22,728 nucleotides of DNA from Basidiobolus ranarum (lineage: Eukaryota > Basidiobolomycota > Basidiobolomycetes > Basidiobolales): assembly GCA_040143965.1 (NCBI GenBank), contig JASJQH010007055.1, positions 1 to 22,728 on the forward strand, given 5' to 3'. The notes beneath the pieces are model-generated. The model searched no databases, was not told the DNA's origin, and saw only the letters and a list, made by a program, of their open reading frames with translations. A program made the position numbers and the translations under genes. This document shows positions 1 to 10,230 of the stretch, in pieces (within the stretch, counting starts at the first letter, position 1; every line of letters starts with the position of its first letter).

Positions 1-276
1 TGTACCACCCAGTGAACCTTCAAGCGAACCCTCAAGTGTACCACCCAGCGAACCCTCAAGCGATGATTAAAGCGCACCACCTAGCGAACCCTCAAGTGAA
101 GCCCCAAGTGCACCACCCAGCGAACCCTCAAGCGAAGCACCAATTGCACCACCAAGCGAACCATCTAGCGAAGTACCAATAGCACCACCAAGCGAACCAT
201 CTAGTGAAACCTCAAGTGCACTATCCAGCGAATCCTCTAGTGCATCATCCAGTGTATAAACTAAAGCTATTTTCAA
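1..276 (-). repeat. 36-bp coding minisatellite (Gly/Ser/Leu/Ala repeat), possible exon or decayed gene
   Basis: The stretch is built from degenerate 36-bp units that run off the left edge of the window. Read on the minus strand, the units encode a 12-residue repeat of the type SLEGSLGGALGA, with Asp replacing Glu in the earlier copies, preceded by an acidic lead-in (LDDALEDSLDSALEVSLDG). The frame is open from about 276 down to a TAA at 67-69. The repeat register then continues unchanged in the same frame to base 1, so a stop sits inside the repeat array. The frame has no ATG; its first codon is TTG. Candidate splice acceptors (AAATAG, CTTTAG) lie at 262-272, so this may be an internal or last exon whose start lies upstream on the minus strand. 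I do not recognise a family. It could be a real low-complexity gene ending at 67, a pseudogene, or non-coding minisatellite DNA. Confidence 0.45.
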
Positions 277-715
277 TTTGGAAACACTTTTTTTATTGTT
301 AATATAGCACCAGTTTAGGAATGGTAAATGTTGGGTTTATATATATATATATATTATCATATGACAATAAAGTTGATGTTAAAATAGTGATATCAACAGC
401 AAGTATTCACACTTGTTACTCGGTATATTTAATGTAAGGACATACGGTAACGAAATGACATAAGGATCCTTTCACAGATGAAATTTCTCATATTAGGAAG
501 GCCCTATTCAATACCAAATATATATTTACATTAAAATCTTGCCATGGTTTTATTTGATTTAATCCTATGTTGCAAATGAATCTAGTATGGTTTTATTTTG
601 TAATGAAGAACCTACTGCCGAACAGTAATTCTGAACGGTAGTTGGAATGTAATGGTGGTTGTGAACCAGATCAAAGATTAATTAAAAATGAATATATGAC
701 AACGAGAACAACCAT
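277..715. other. Intergenic stretch with an (AT)n microsatellite
   Basis: No gene is visible. It holds an (AT)n dinucleotide tract at about 339-354 and AT-rich sequence that should include the 3' UTR of the downstream-reading PCM1 gene, which ends at 716 on the minus strand. No RNA gene was recognised. Confidence 0.6.
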
Positions 716-2514
716 CTACAAGAATTCACGAGGACGATCACCCTTACCACCTGCTTGATCAAATACAAGACCAGCTACCTTAAAGGCAAGCTCATCACAT
801 TCGTGACGTGTGGCAGCTTCGGCATAAACACGGACAACATCCTCGGTACCAGAGGGACGAACGAAAGATCTTCCGCTCTTGTATTTGGCGACTAGCTCAT
901 TGATTTTGGATTGTAATCCTTCAGGAGAGGTTAAAACAGTATCGGCTTTGGTGGTTTTGAAGATGGTACGGTCGTCAACTACTACTTTGACCAGACGACT
1001 GGATAAATCGGTGTATGCTTGATCCCATTCTTTCAAACTCCATTGACGATGAGTGAGAATAGTTTCAACGAGTAACATATCTGACATGGCATCACCAACT
1101 GCTTGATTGATTACTTCGGTTAAAGCGCGTAGTTGTTCAATAGCAGTGACTTGAGCAGGGGTACGGCCTTCGGTAGTATGAATGGTGCGCATAGCTTGTG
1201 GACTAAAGACAACAGTGCCGTGACCGTTTGCCTCGAAGTAGACACCAACATCATACTTCTCGGCCTCGTGATGGAGGTGCTTAACACCGGTGCATACACA
1301 TGAAACAGGGAGGCCAAGGTTCTTGGTGAGATATGCAGTAGAGTTACCATTAGCATAGGCAGTTTGGACAACTCCAACATTTACACCTTCTAAATGAGCA
1401 GATTGAACAAGCTCTCGGATATACATGGCAGCCAAGCCGGAGATCTTATCTCCATCCAACAATTTGAATGTTTTGTTATCTGAGTCGACGTAGAAGTAGA
1501 CAATACGATCAGCATCTCCATCGTAAGCACAACCACGATCTCCATACTTGAGAGTTAAACCGTGGGGGAGGCTTTGGTTAACCTTTACGAAATCAGCACC
1601 GCATTGGAAATTGAGTTGACCTTTAGTATCGATATCGTCGTTAACGATATTGATGGCAATGGTATCTTCACCAATAACATTAATCAAATCGCGTAATTTA
1701 GGAGCACCCACACCGTTGGCACAATCAACAAACAAGGGAGAAAGTCTAGGCTTGCCTTGGGTGAGTTTTTTGAATGCAGTGGCAAGTTTGTTGTAATATC
1801 CCTCCTCAGTAGGTTCACCATAAGCCTCAGGAGTACCGGCGGTATTCAAACAACGAACGATGTAGTGTAACTGGGGAGTAGTTTTAATCTGGTGGTCAAT
1901 AAATTGAGCATCAGAAGCATTTAAACCGTCAATCAAGGAGGAAACTAGGGCAGGTCCACTAGGTCTGGTATCTCTAGCAAACACAATTTTGGCAGGTTTG
2001 GTCACATCCACTTTAGCAACGGAAATGATTTTCTCTAGTTCTTTAACTAACTCTTCTTCGTTTGAAGCATTGGCAAGTTCGGTAGCATAAGCCTCCCAAG
2101 ATTGCTCCAACATTTCACCCAATGGGTCAACAATTTTAACACCGTTATCCTGAATAAAACAATGTAAGAGACTGAGGTATATATATATACATTTCAAATC
2201 AACCAAAAAATATGCACCTGTTCAGGGTTGTGGGAAGCAGTGATCATAATGCCTATGGTTTTACCATCAAGCTTTTTCGAACGAAGTACGGCTATAATAG
2301 CAGCTCTAAAGATGACGGAATCCAAAAGTTCAGCGCTAAATGCGAGAAAAGTTGATATTAATATGTGTGGCATACAATTGAAAAGTGGTTGATCAAATAA
2401 AAGAGTCTAAACATACTTCATGCGAAAACCAGCGGTACCATACGCAAAAGTGACGCCTTCTGGTTTTGGGTGGCTGGCAGAAGCTTGCTTGATTTTGTTC
2501 AGATCGAAGGACAT
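716..2514 (-). CDS. PCM1: Phosphoacetylglucosamine mutase (3 exons)
   Basis: The enzyme converts GlcNAc-6-phosphate to GlcNAc-1-phosphate in the cytosol, a step in UDP-GlcNAc synthesis for chitin, N-glycans and GPI anchors. Exons on the minus strand are 2514-2417, 2335-2218 and 2149-716; both introns are GT-AG (GTATGT/TAG and GTGCAT/CAG). The product is 549 residues, close to the roughly 540 of animal PGM3. All four active-site loops of the alpha-D-phosphohexomutase family are visible: the phosphoserine loop ITASHNP with Ser67, the metal-binding DGDADR at 282-287, the sugar-binding EANGHG at 378-383, and the phosphate-binding RPSGTED at 503-509. The start is the ATG giving MSFDLNKI, followed by the conserved YGTAGFR segment. 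A TTAAATA element at 2571-2577 lies about 57 nt upstream. Intron 2 carries a (TA)n tract. The gene appears intact. Confidence 0.96.
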
Positions 2515-3157
2515 AATGATTACTTTAATGACAAAGATTCACTGAGTATAACCTAACGCAAGTCCGAAGCTATTTAAGCACCAAGTTGCGTGTATAATAC
2601 ATCTCCCGGGTCAGTACCCTTATTGGTGGTCAGTTCAAAATAGAACTTGATTGGCCTTGGCTGTATGGACCAAATGTTGTTAATGCCATCGAATCTTCCA
2701 TGTTGCCAATCAACATAAATATATGGCCACTAAATGCCACCATAATATATAATCCGTTGATTTCGGTAGACTAGGAGGAAATAACCAGGCATCCAGAAAT
2801 TAACAGTAATGTATATACATTACTTTATATATAAATCCATTCCAAAATCCAAAAGTGGAGTTGTTATCACTCAAATCTAGTGGCTTTGATATTGGGCTTG
2901 GTGGTTGTGGTTCCAACTACCCAATTATCACAACGCTAACTCTAAAAATAGTCGGCGCTAGGAGCGGAGGCAATGTGTTGTGTGTGGTGGTATACCTTTT
3001 ATTGATTTATATACAGGAATTGTTGATAGAATTTGTGATTGGTTCAAGCGGGATATTAAGAATATATAAGTAGACAACCCTATTTCACCAATGGCGAAGC
3101 TTCAGGTAAAACTACCGTTGCCATTACTACTACTGCTGATGCCACTGGTTCCCAGCA
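2515..3157. other. Intergenic region between PCM1 and SRP101
   Basis: This stretch holds the PCM1 promoter side, including a TTAAATA (minus) box at 2571-2577, and the 3' side of SRP101. A plus-strand open frame at 2855-3073 begins with GTG, resembles no family I know and looks random. Nothing else is supported. Confidence 0.55.
2571..2577 (-). promoter_or_regulatory. TATA-like TTAAATA box of PCM1
   Basis: The minus strand reads TTAAATA about 57 nt upstream of the PCM1 ATG. Similar boxes lie 63-65 nt upstream of the ATG in the peroxiredoxin gene and the unrecognised gene at 13629-14301, which supports a core-promoter role. Assignment is by position and sequence only. Confidence 0.35.
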
Positions 3158-5498
3158 TTAATCCTTCAGTAGAGCTTGAACCACATTTCCAACACGCATG
3201 TTCTTCAAATCGGTATAGGTCTGGCCAGTTCCCACAAAAAGAATCGGCTGACCAGTGGTGAAAGTCATCGATAGAGCTGCACCAACCTATAACACAAAAC
3301 AGACGGATTAGGGACATTTCACTTCACTACATTTCAAGGATCTATATACCTTATCATCAATCGTATCGAATTTCGTAAGGATAATTCCATCGATGTGTCG
3401 AGGATTCTGAAGCCCTGAGAAATCCTTCAAGGCTTGATTGAACTTTTTCAGTTGATCAACGGCTTCGTTGCCAACCAAGGCTTCACCAACAAAGATGATT
3501 TTGTCAGGGTTATTTACCGAGACAAGCTGGAGAGAGCATACTAGCAGTTAGGACCCAGTGGGTGTGATCAAAAGTTTCCATGAGAACTTACCTTGGACAA
3601 TGCACGCATCAATGGCTCATTATCTTGCATACGTCCGGCAGTATCAACTAGCACGACATCATATCCATTTGTCTTACCTGGGGAAGATGGATTAGTCAAA
3701 TAATAGACAATATTGATAGATATTCTTTTCATACCATATGCAATGGCCTCTTTAGCAATGGTGGCTGAATCCTTGCCATAGCCTCGTTCGAAAAGGTCGA
3801 CAACCGCGTCCTTCTCAAGGGCCTTAAGATTACGAGCATGGACACGCAATTGCTCAACAGCACCAGATCTGAACGTATCACACGCAGCAATCAACACTTT
3901 CAAATTATTCTGCAAAAGCCAGAAGCAAGTCTTCGAGAGATTGGTGGATTTACCAACACCATTGACTCCAATAAAAACAATGCTATAAGGTCGGTTCTGT
4001 TGGCGTGCAACCGCAATGTCACGTAACAAGTCGACGGAAGTACGAGGAGTGAGAATTCTCTTGAGAGCAGATTCCATAGCACGCTTTACGGCCTTGGACA
4101 AACCTATGGGAAGGTACAATACACATCATTAGTCAAATGTGAACCATATACCACTCATTCAATCAAATCTTACTTTCAAAGCTTCCTAGTTTCTGGCCAA
4201 CGATGCTCTTAGAGACCGACTCGCACAGATGGGTAGAGATATCGGCGGCAACATTCTTCTTGATGAGATGCTCCTTCATTTGGGATAGAACGGGTACCAA
4301 GTCCTCTTCAGTGATCACCTTCTGCCCAGTTACTGACTTGAATAAAGACATGAATCGACTATCTGGAGCGGTAGTCTCTTTGTTTGACACCTCAAAGTCG
4401 CTCTCCTCAGACTCTGAAAGATCTTGAACTTCGAAAATTCCATCTTCAGAAGATTGCTTAAAAGCCTTTCTATCAACCTACGAGGATACAAACGAATTTA
4501 ACCGCTAGTTTCATCAGTCAAATGGTCTAGATTCGAATTGTTTACCAGTTGTTCCAAGGCGGGATTATGACCATGCGAATCTTTGTTGTCACTGTAATCT
4601 AGCCTATCCATCTGAGTTTTAGTAACCTTTCCATCATCCCACACTCGAAGCTCCTTCTTCTTGCTTTTCTTAACACCATCGCTAAAACGAAGAATAATTA
4701 GTATCTCTCTCCAGAAATTACTCATAGAGTCCATAATGCTTACTCGGATAGTACGGGTGATTGGATGGCTTTCTTCCCACGCGCGTTCTTTCCTCCCATC
4801 TTTGGTGATTTACGGGAGCGCAAAGCTTCAATATTCTTGGCAATTTCATCAGGATCCACTGCGTTGGTATCTTGCTTGATAGCTAGTTTGAATGAATAAA
4901 CAGATAATTTAGTATTGTCCTCAGAGTAGAGCATACAAGGGAAGAGTACGCCTGAATAAAAAATTATACTTACTTGACTTCACTTTGGAACCTTCTAAGG
5001 TATTGTTGAATTTCTTGGTCTCTTCAAAGCGTTTAGGGGCTCTAGTTTTTTTTGCTTGCAAATCTTTAGTTTCGACATGATGAAGAATGGTTTCGAATTT
5101 GCTATTGAATTCGATCTCGGGTAGGTCTCCCTCAAGCTTCACTTCTTGGCCATATGCTTTGCAAAACACTTGCTTCACAGTTTCTAAGAGCTCATCTATG
5201 TAGGTGAGTTGCAATATCTTTTGATAGACGATCTGAGGTTTGAAGAAGTGGGTTAAGAAAGATATTCCTTTTCGTGAATTGGAACTTAAAGATATCATAC
5301 CACAAATACGAGGTCTAACTCGTTAGCAAAAGTCCAATTTAATACGTAAGAACCATGGATGTAGCTATTATCGCCACCTCGTTCTTCGATCAAGACATCT
5401 TTAACCAAGGAGTTGATTGGGGAACCTTGAATAGGTGCATATGCTTTGGACCATAATACGATGCCACTTTTGGTCAATACTGTGATTAAATCTATCAT
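3158..5498 (-). CDS. SRP101: Signal recognition particle receptor subunit alpha (9 exons)
   Basis: This is the GTPase docking SRP-ribosome complexes at the ER membrane, where it pairs with SRP54 and the membrane-bound beta subunit. Exons on the minus strand are 5498-5301, 5232-4974, 4882-4744, 4681-4546, 4477-4174, 4103-3735, 3677-3592, 3526-3350 and 3286-3158; all frames join. The product is 598 residues against about 638 in human and 621 in yeast. The N-terminal longin-like SRX domain starts [17 protein letters not shown] charged Lys-rich linker follows, then the NG domain: G1 GVNGVGKS at 391-398, [12 protein letters not shown] after it, DTAGRMQD from 480, TKFDTIDDK from 548 and GTGQTY from 575. 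The start matches the family N terminus. The 4882 acceptor is less certain because a nearby CAG also leaves an open frame but would make an intron of about 31 nt. Confidence 0.95.
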
Positions 5499-5850
5499 AC
5501 TGTCAATACGGACAACTAGGAAACGTGTGCAAAGTAACTGAGAGTAACAAGTTGGGAATTTCGAGAACTCCAATATCACTCAGTAAATTGTCCCTCAAGA
5601 GAATCGTAATTATCGCAATTAAGCTATAAATGGAGATTTAACCATCGAATAATTTGAACGGGAGAAGTGAATGTTCAAAATTATCGAGGTCATCAAGTCT
5701 GAACCAATGAACCACTTTCTATATAGATTTAAGCCAATAATTGGACGACGTGTAGTAGGGAATTCATTTTAATCAATTTGATATGTTTGACTGAGTTAGA
5801 CAAAGAAGTGTACAGCGATTCCTCTCTAAAATTGCTAGTCACAAAAATAA
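5499..5850. other. Intergenic region upstream of SRP101
   Basis: This AT-rich stretch should contain the SRP101 promoter and the 3' end of the small secreted-protein gene that ends at 5851. No TATA-like box, RNA gene or repeat stands out. Confidence 0.5.
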
Positions 5851-6099
5851 TCAATTTCGAAGGGGAAATATCATGTCTCCGGTAGCTTCATTTGGTACCA
5901 AGTGCTCTGGCTCTGGCTGACCCAAAATCTTCACCACAGTCAACCAGGTAAGATACGATCTAGGCTTGGAGAACTTCGAGGTGCGAGGGCCAACAGAATC
6001 ACTAGTAGGATCCATAGAGCTGGTGGGAAGAGCCACGCCAAGCACCCCTACGACTAGTTGCAGGGTAAAGAACAAAAGTGTAATGCGAATTCTTGACAT
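5851..6099 (-). CDS. Small secreted protein, 82 aa, unrecognised
   Basis: A single-exon frame encodes 82 residues. Residues 1-23 or so form a clear signal peptide: basic start MSRIRI, hydrophobic core LLFFTLQLVVGVLGV, then ALP as a probable cleavage region. The predicted mature part is short (about 60 residues), Ser/Pro-rich at first, and contains no cysteine. The frame is open upstream to 6117 but its first codon there is TTG, so I chose the ATG at 6099. A TATA-like TAATAAAAGG at 6131-6140 lies 32 nt upstream and fits that choice. I do not recognise a family. It might be an effector-like or cell-wall peptide, but nothing in the sequence shows a function, and the short length leaves a chance that it is not a gene. 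Confidence 0.5.
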   Translation of the reverse strand: MSRIRITLLFFTLQLVVGVLGVALPTSSMDPTSDSVGPRTSKFSKPRSYLTWLTVVKILGQPEPEHLVPNEATGDMIFPLRN

Positions 6100-6117
6100 C
6101 GTAACAAAGCTTCCCAA

Positions 6118-6556
6118 GCTGCAGCTCGTCCCTTTTATTACTTACAATTGTGAGCAAGTGATTCTTAATAAACTCGGTCTAATTAGCATGAGACTGGATT
6201 GAACATGTCATTGGCTAACAATCATTGTATGGCTTATATTCCTTAGACCTCTAATCTCCGTGAGCAAATAAGGTGGGATGCAGGGTATTTCATCGACGGT
6301 AGATTGAACGGATCGATTGAATGGTTACTGAATTCATTTCTCTCTCCAATCAAATAATTTTATTTAACACCGTTTTAAAACTGATGGAAATCAGAATGTC
6401 ATATTAACGCTTAAACTAGGTGTGGTAAATGGAAGTTGGGGGTAGTGAGCAGTGGCAGTGGATCGTGAGTTAATATCATGTATATACATTCAAAGGGAAT
6501 GTGACTTTTTGCTTGTGATCGGGTTTTAAGCGCACATCATTGTAGCATCATCTGTG
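6118..6556. other. Intergenic region downstream of APM1
   Basis: Apart from the TATA-like element at 6131-6140, no gene, RNA or repeat is evident. It should contain the APM1 3' UTR next to 6557. Confidence 0.5.
6131..6140 (-). promoter_or_regulatory. TATA-like element of the 82-aa secreted-protein gene
   Basis: The minus strand reads TAATAAAAGG 32 nt upstream of the ATG at 6099. The spacing is short for a TATA box plus 5' UTR, so the assignment is tentative. Confidence 0.3.
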
Positions 6557-8500
6557 CTAAATAGGTGGCAACGAGCTAGGGCCCCCATTTCTGGTAGGCT
6601 CTGGCATGCGAAGGTGATAATCTAAAGAAGAACTGTGAGCTACAGCTAAGATAATATACAGACATACAGGAGATAGACTAACCTCCATTCTGAGTGATGT
6701 ATCTAACCCAAGGAAGAGCTTGGTATCCACTTTTCTCAACAACCTTCAAGTACCGAACTTGGATACCGGATGGAACGAAATAAGGGATTTCAAACTTGAC
6801 TGATATAGGAAGCTTTTTGTCCAACTCTTCTTCTGTTGGTGTAAGTATTGGTGATTAGTATCTGTATGTGGCATGTGATTGCCGTCGATATAACTAACCT
6901 CCTTTAACACTGGGGAGACTGAAGTGTGCGCGAAGAATGAACTCACGACTGCCAGGGAACTGCTTAATTTTCCATGCTATAGCCGACTTCTCTGGGGCAT
7001 ACGAAGCCGATCCCATAGAGCACTTGAATTTGGGTGAGGCAGCATCGTCAGGGACAGGAACAAGAATCTCTACATTATTGGCACTGGAGCGTCTTTTGAA
7101 TTGAGCCTTAGCCTTTAAACATATGGTTAATTACAGAGTCAAGGATTAAGAGATCAGGTCAGTGCGTACCTTAATCATATATTCGATTCTACCGGTGTGA
7201 TATTCGACGAAAGCTTCACACCAGATCAAAGGTTTAACCTACCAAGGGATCAGTAAAAGAGAGCAAATTAAACATGCCAACACCGTCCAATTACCTGAGT
7301 ATTCAATCTATAGCTCATCAATTCGAATTCACCATCCGGAGGAATAAACGAAATAGTTCTATCATTCTCAAAGCGTGACAAACGGACGCATTGATGGAAC
7401 TTGACATCTTCCATCTCGATGGCTTTTCCCTTACCAACGGCTTGGGACAACATACAGGTCAGAAGCACGAATTATCATTAGAGGATGCATGATGCACTTA
7501 CTTCTACCAATGTTCTCAAATAAAATCTTATCATTCAGGCCAAGTCTCAACTCTGGCATACCACTGAGGAAACAACGCATTTTGACGCTTCCAAGGATTT
7601 CACTTCTCAACACATTGCCATTAGCGTTGGCCTGGATAAAGAATCACACGGGATTTAATTATTAATCCTGCTAAATATAACAGTATAACATGATGCAGGT
7701 GACTCACCAACAAGTTGACCGACTCTACGACATCAAGAAACACTTCGTTCTTGCGATATCTAATTCCCTCGGTTCTCCAAGACACAGCGTTGGTAACTGC
7801 CATAGGGGGGCGTACTTGAACCTCAAGTTTGTAACCTTCCTGTGTAATATACCTAAAGAAATGATATCATGAGAATAGATGTCGAAATCACGAGGAGAAA
7901 AAGACTTACTCTTGAAGGACTTTTGTTTCAGTAGTTTGGGGATAACCAAAGTCCATCATCTCGTCAAGTAATTCATAGATGATGACAAAATTGTCACGGA
8001 TGGATTCCTCTTCAAGTGTCTTGAAATACTCTGTGAATACCTGTAAGAGAAGAAAAAGATACAAAGGGATTTGTTGAGTTTCGGAACCAATTCACTTCAG
8101 ATATCACTATAGTAAATACCTGAGTAAGCTTATGGAGAAACACCAATATGGTGGTAGCGTCAGAATTCTTTTTGGTAATAGCAAGGACTAAAATGAGGCA
8201 ATATTGGAGTTAAAGGATTCAAAAACAGGAGCTAGTTTTAAGTTCGAGTGAGTGTCGCATGACATTCCACTTTTTGGTATATATATATATTCAAAGGATA
8301 CGATAAAGATTGTTATGGCGAATGTAGAGATAATTGACTCCTTCGTGAGTAATAACTGGAGTTAGAGTTTGTTCTTCTTCCTCAGTTTCCAAAAGTAAAG
8401 GCATGAATTTTTCTACTGCCGTCATGGGAATATCTCCCCTGTAGTTACGAGAGATGAGGACTTTTCCCTTTAGGTCAAGGATGAAAACCGCGGAAGCCAT
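6557..8500 (-). CDS. APM1: AP-1 clathrin adaptor complex mu subunit (10 exons)
   Basis: This medium subunit of AP-1 binds YxxPhi sorting signals in cargo and works in clathrin-coated vesicle traffic between trans-Golgi and endosomes. Exons on the minus strand are 8500-8302, 8187-8120, 8040-7910, 7852-7708, 7631-7502, 7440-7295, 7238-7170, 7112-6899, 6832-6683 and 6621-6557, joining into 438 residues. The N-terminal longin-type domain opens with [21 protein letters not shown] and contains [18 protein letters not shown]. The mu-homology domain follows the conserved [20 protein letters not shown] and includes [34 protein letters not shown] and [18 protein letters not shown]-1 rather than AP-2 or AP-3 is judged from overall likeness to AP1M1/Apm1. 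The last exon gives a tail of about 20 residues, longer than the usual end at DYQLRT. Two acceptors end in AAG. Confidence 0.96.
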
Positions 8501-9047
8501 GGTCGAGATGTTCTTGAATTATGAGATAATCAAAAGAGTAGAAATAAGTCTATGAAAGTACTAAGAAAACCCGTGGTAGATAAGCTTCTCGATATGAAAA
8601 GAGCAGTAAGTTACGAAAATAGAATGTATGGCTCAAAGACTAGTCTTGTGGGCTTTTTTTCGAACTATTCAAGTATATACCAAAACAACCTCGGCTAGAA
8701 TACTCGAAAATTGATTCAAAGGATCAATAGTTGGTTGGCAGAAGTTTCCCTTAAGTGGATCAGATAGACAATATCGCAAGTGACGTAAAGCTCTGGCATT
8801 ATTAAAAAAATGGAGAGCATCCCACAATTTTTGGATCCGACAAAATCAATCCAGTTATATAGTAAAGTGGTGGAAGTGCTTATGTCTTAATTAATGAGTA
8901 AGGATAATAACGGATTTGGGTAATTCCAATCCTCATGTATAACATGAACCCAATATTTGGCGGGGCAGGTCGGCCTTGGTGATTCTGTGTCCAGTACTGG
9001 ACGTGGAGTCCCTCGATGCTGACCTCCGATAACCTTTTATTGAATAT
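8501..9047. other. Intergenic region upstream of APM1
   Basis: It contains the presumed APM1 promoter and the 3' side of the F-box gene that ends at 9048. No clear TATA box, RNA gene or repeat was seen. Confidence 0.5.
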
Positions 9048-9872
9048 TTATTCGATTTCTATGAATCTCGCCCGAGACTTTGTGCGAATGAACAACTTTG
9101 TTCCCAGGGCAGAGCGAACCGTAGAATGTTTCTTTGGATCGGGTAGTGTGGGTACATGGTTGGATGAAAAGGGTTGATGCTGTGTTGAAGTCATTTTCCG
9201 CCACAATGTCATCAACTTCTTGGGGGTAAGGAATTTTGGATTGGTGAGATTTTTGGAGGGAAACAGAAAGCTGATGTTGCACTGAAATGTCAGTGGAGTA
9301 AAATGAACTTCAGAAGAGGCAGGCGAGACAGACAATACATGATAGAAGAAATCCCAATGGTGTTTCTGTTCTGTAAACTGAAGGTTTCCTTGTGGACGCA
9401 AGGGAATCGTCACGGATTTCTTCAGGAGATATTCAGCAAAGGGTGCCCTTCGAGTATGTTTCCGAGTAACCGGTAGACTTCCACCCTTCGGATCGCGTGG
9501 AGACGCTTGCTCAAATATTATCTGATCAACAGACAAGTTTCGTGGGTTTTTCAAATTGTATTTAACTGGGCCAGATTCAACGACATCGAAGACCACCTCT
9601 CCAGACCTAACATCGAACGTGGTAAAGTGCAACTTTGGCCAGTATTGCTCACTGCACGCCTGGTGCTCCTTTGGTATTAGGGATACTTGGGTTTCTTTCA
9701 AGAACTGGCTTATCTCTTGTTCCACGGCTAGGTTCCAATGTAGCAAAGATTTGGAGATGGTGAGTAAAGAATCGATATCTAGATACTGAAGAACTTCCAA
9801 CGCTATTTTAGAAGGGATTTGTTGAATTGGCGCTAATCGCTGCTTCTTCGTGGATTGTAGATTAGGAAACAT
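9048..9872 (-). CDS. F-box domain protein (single exon, 274 aa)
   Basis: An uninterrupted ATG-started frame encodes 274 residues. Residues about 17-60 fit the F-box pattern: IPSKIALEVLQYLDIDSLLT, then a Ser/Leu helix ending in a conserved-type Trp (HWN). F-box proteins bind Skp1 and bring substrates to SCF ubiquitin ligases. The rest, residues 60-274, shows no WD40, LRR or kelch repeats that I can see. It is rich in Lys, Pro and aromatic residues and ends in a basic stretch, so the substrate-binding part is unrecognised. Stop is TAA at 9048-9050. The F-box call rests on pattern recognition; the motif is divergent, and an unrelated helical N terminus is possible. Confidence 0.72.
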   Translation of the reverse strand: MFPNLQSTKKQRLAPIQQIPSKIALEVLQYLDIDSLLTISKSLLHWNLAVEQEISQFLKETQVSLIPKEHQACSEQYWPKLHFTTFDVRSGEVVFDVVESGPVKYNLKNPRNLSVDQIIFEQASPRDPKGGSLPVTRKHTRRAPFAEYLLKKSVTIPLRPQGNLQFTEQKHHWDFFYHVLSVSPASSEVHFTPLTFQCNISFLFPSKNLTNPKFLTPKKLMTLWRKMTSTQHQPFSSNHVPTLPDPKKHSTVRSALGTKLFIRTKSRARFIEIE

Positions 9873-10230
9873 ATTACTGACTCCACTCTCAAGTTTGCCA
9901 CATCAACCGCTCTTTATAAGCATTTGAACAGCGATCCGAAATAATCCACTGTATTGTTCATGGATTATTAATGAGTTACAATTACTTGTGGAAATCTATA
10001 TGCACTTTCCCATGCACCTACACATGCGCCCACAATGCCAATCTGGGGTAAGCAATGTTTGTAGCAAATACAATCTACAAGCCCTAATACTCCAACTCCT
10101 GCATGTGACCAAAATATTCAGATTTATTCAAGACATGTGAGGGAATCATGGACGACGATAAATCAACAAGAAACCATTGAAAATAATTTAATAATTTAGT
10201 GATCTAGTGATCTAGTGATTCTTTAACACA
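9873..10230. other. Intergenic region with an 8-bp triplicate
   Basis: No gene is visible. It has three tandem copies of the 8-mer TAGTGATC, the last with one mismatch, at 10197-10220. A minus-strand AATAAA at about 10122-10127 could serve polyadenylation of the gene ending at 10231. Confidence 0.5.
10197..10220. repeat. Three tandem copies of TAGTGATC
   Basis: Two exact copies and one single-mismatch copy of the 8-mer TAGTGATC lie about 10 bp beyond the stop codon of the secreted-protein gene. It is a simple short tandem repeat; no function is implied. Confidence 0.8.

Noticed and set aside
1-276. CRISPR array
   Set aside because: The repeats are directly adjoining 36-bp units without unique spacers, encode an in-frame peptide repeat, and lie in a eukaryotic genome.
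2855-3073. Plus-strand open frame of 72 codons
   Set aside because: It begins with GTG rather than ATG, matches no family, and lies between two minus-strand genes; its length is expected by chance in AT-rich DNA.
6100-6117. Six extra codons at the N terminus of the 82-aa secreted protein
   Set aside because: The first codon there is TTG; the ATG at 6099 gives a better signal peptide.
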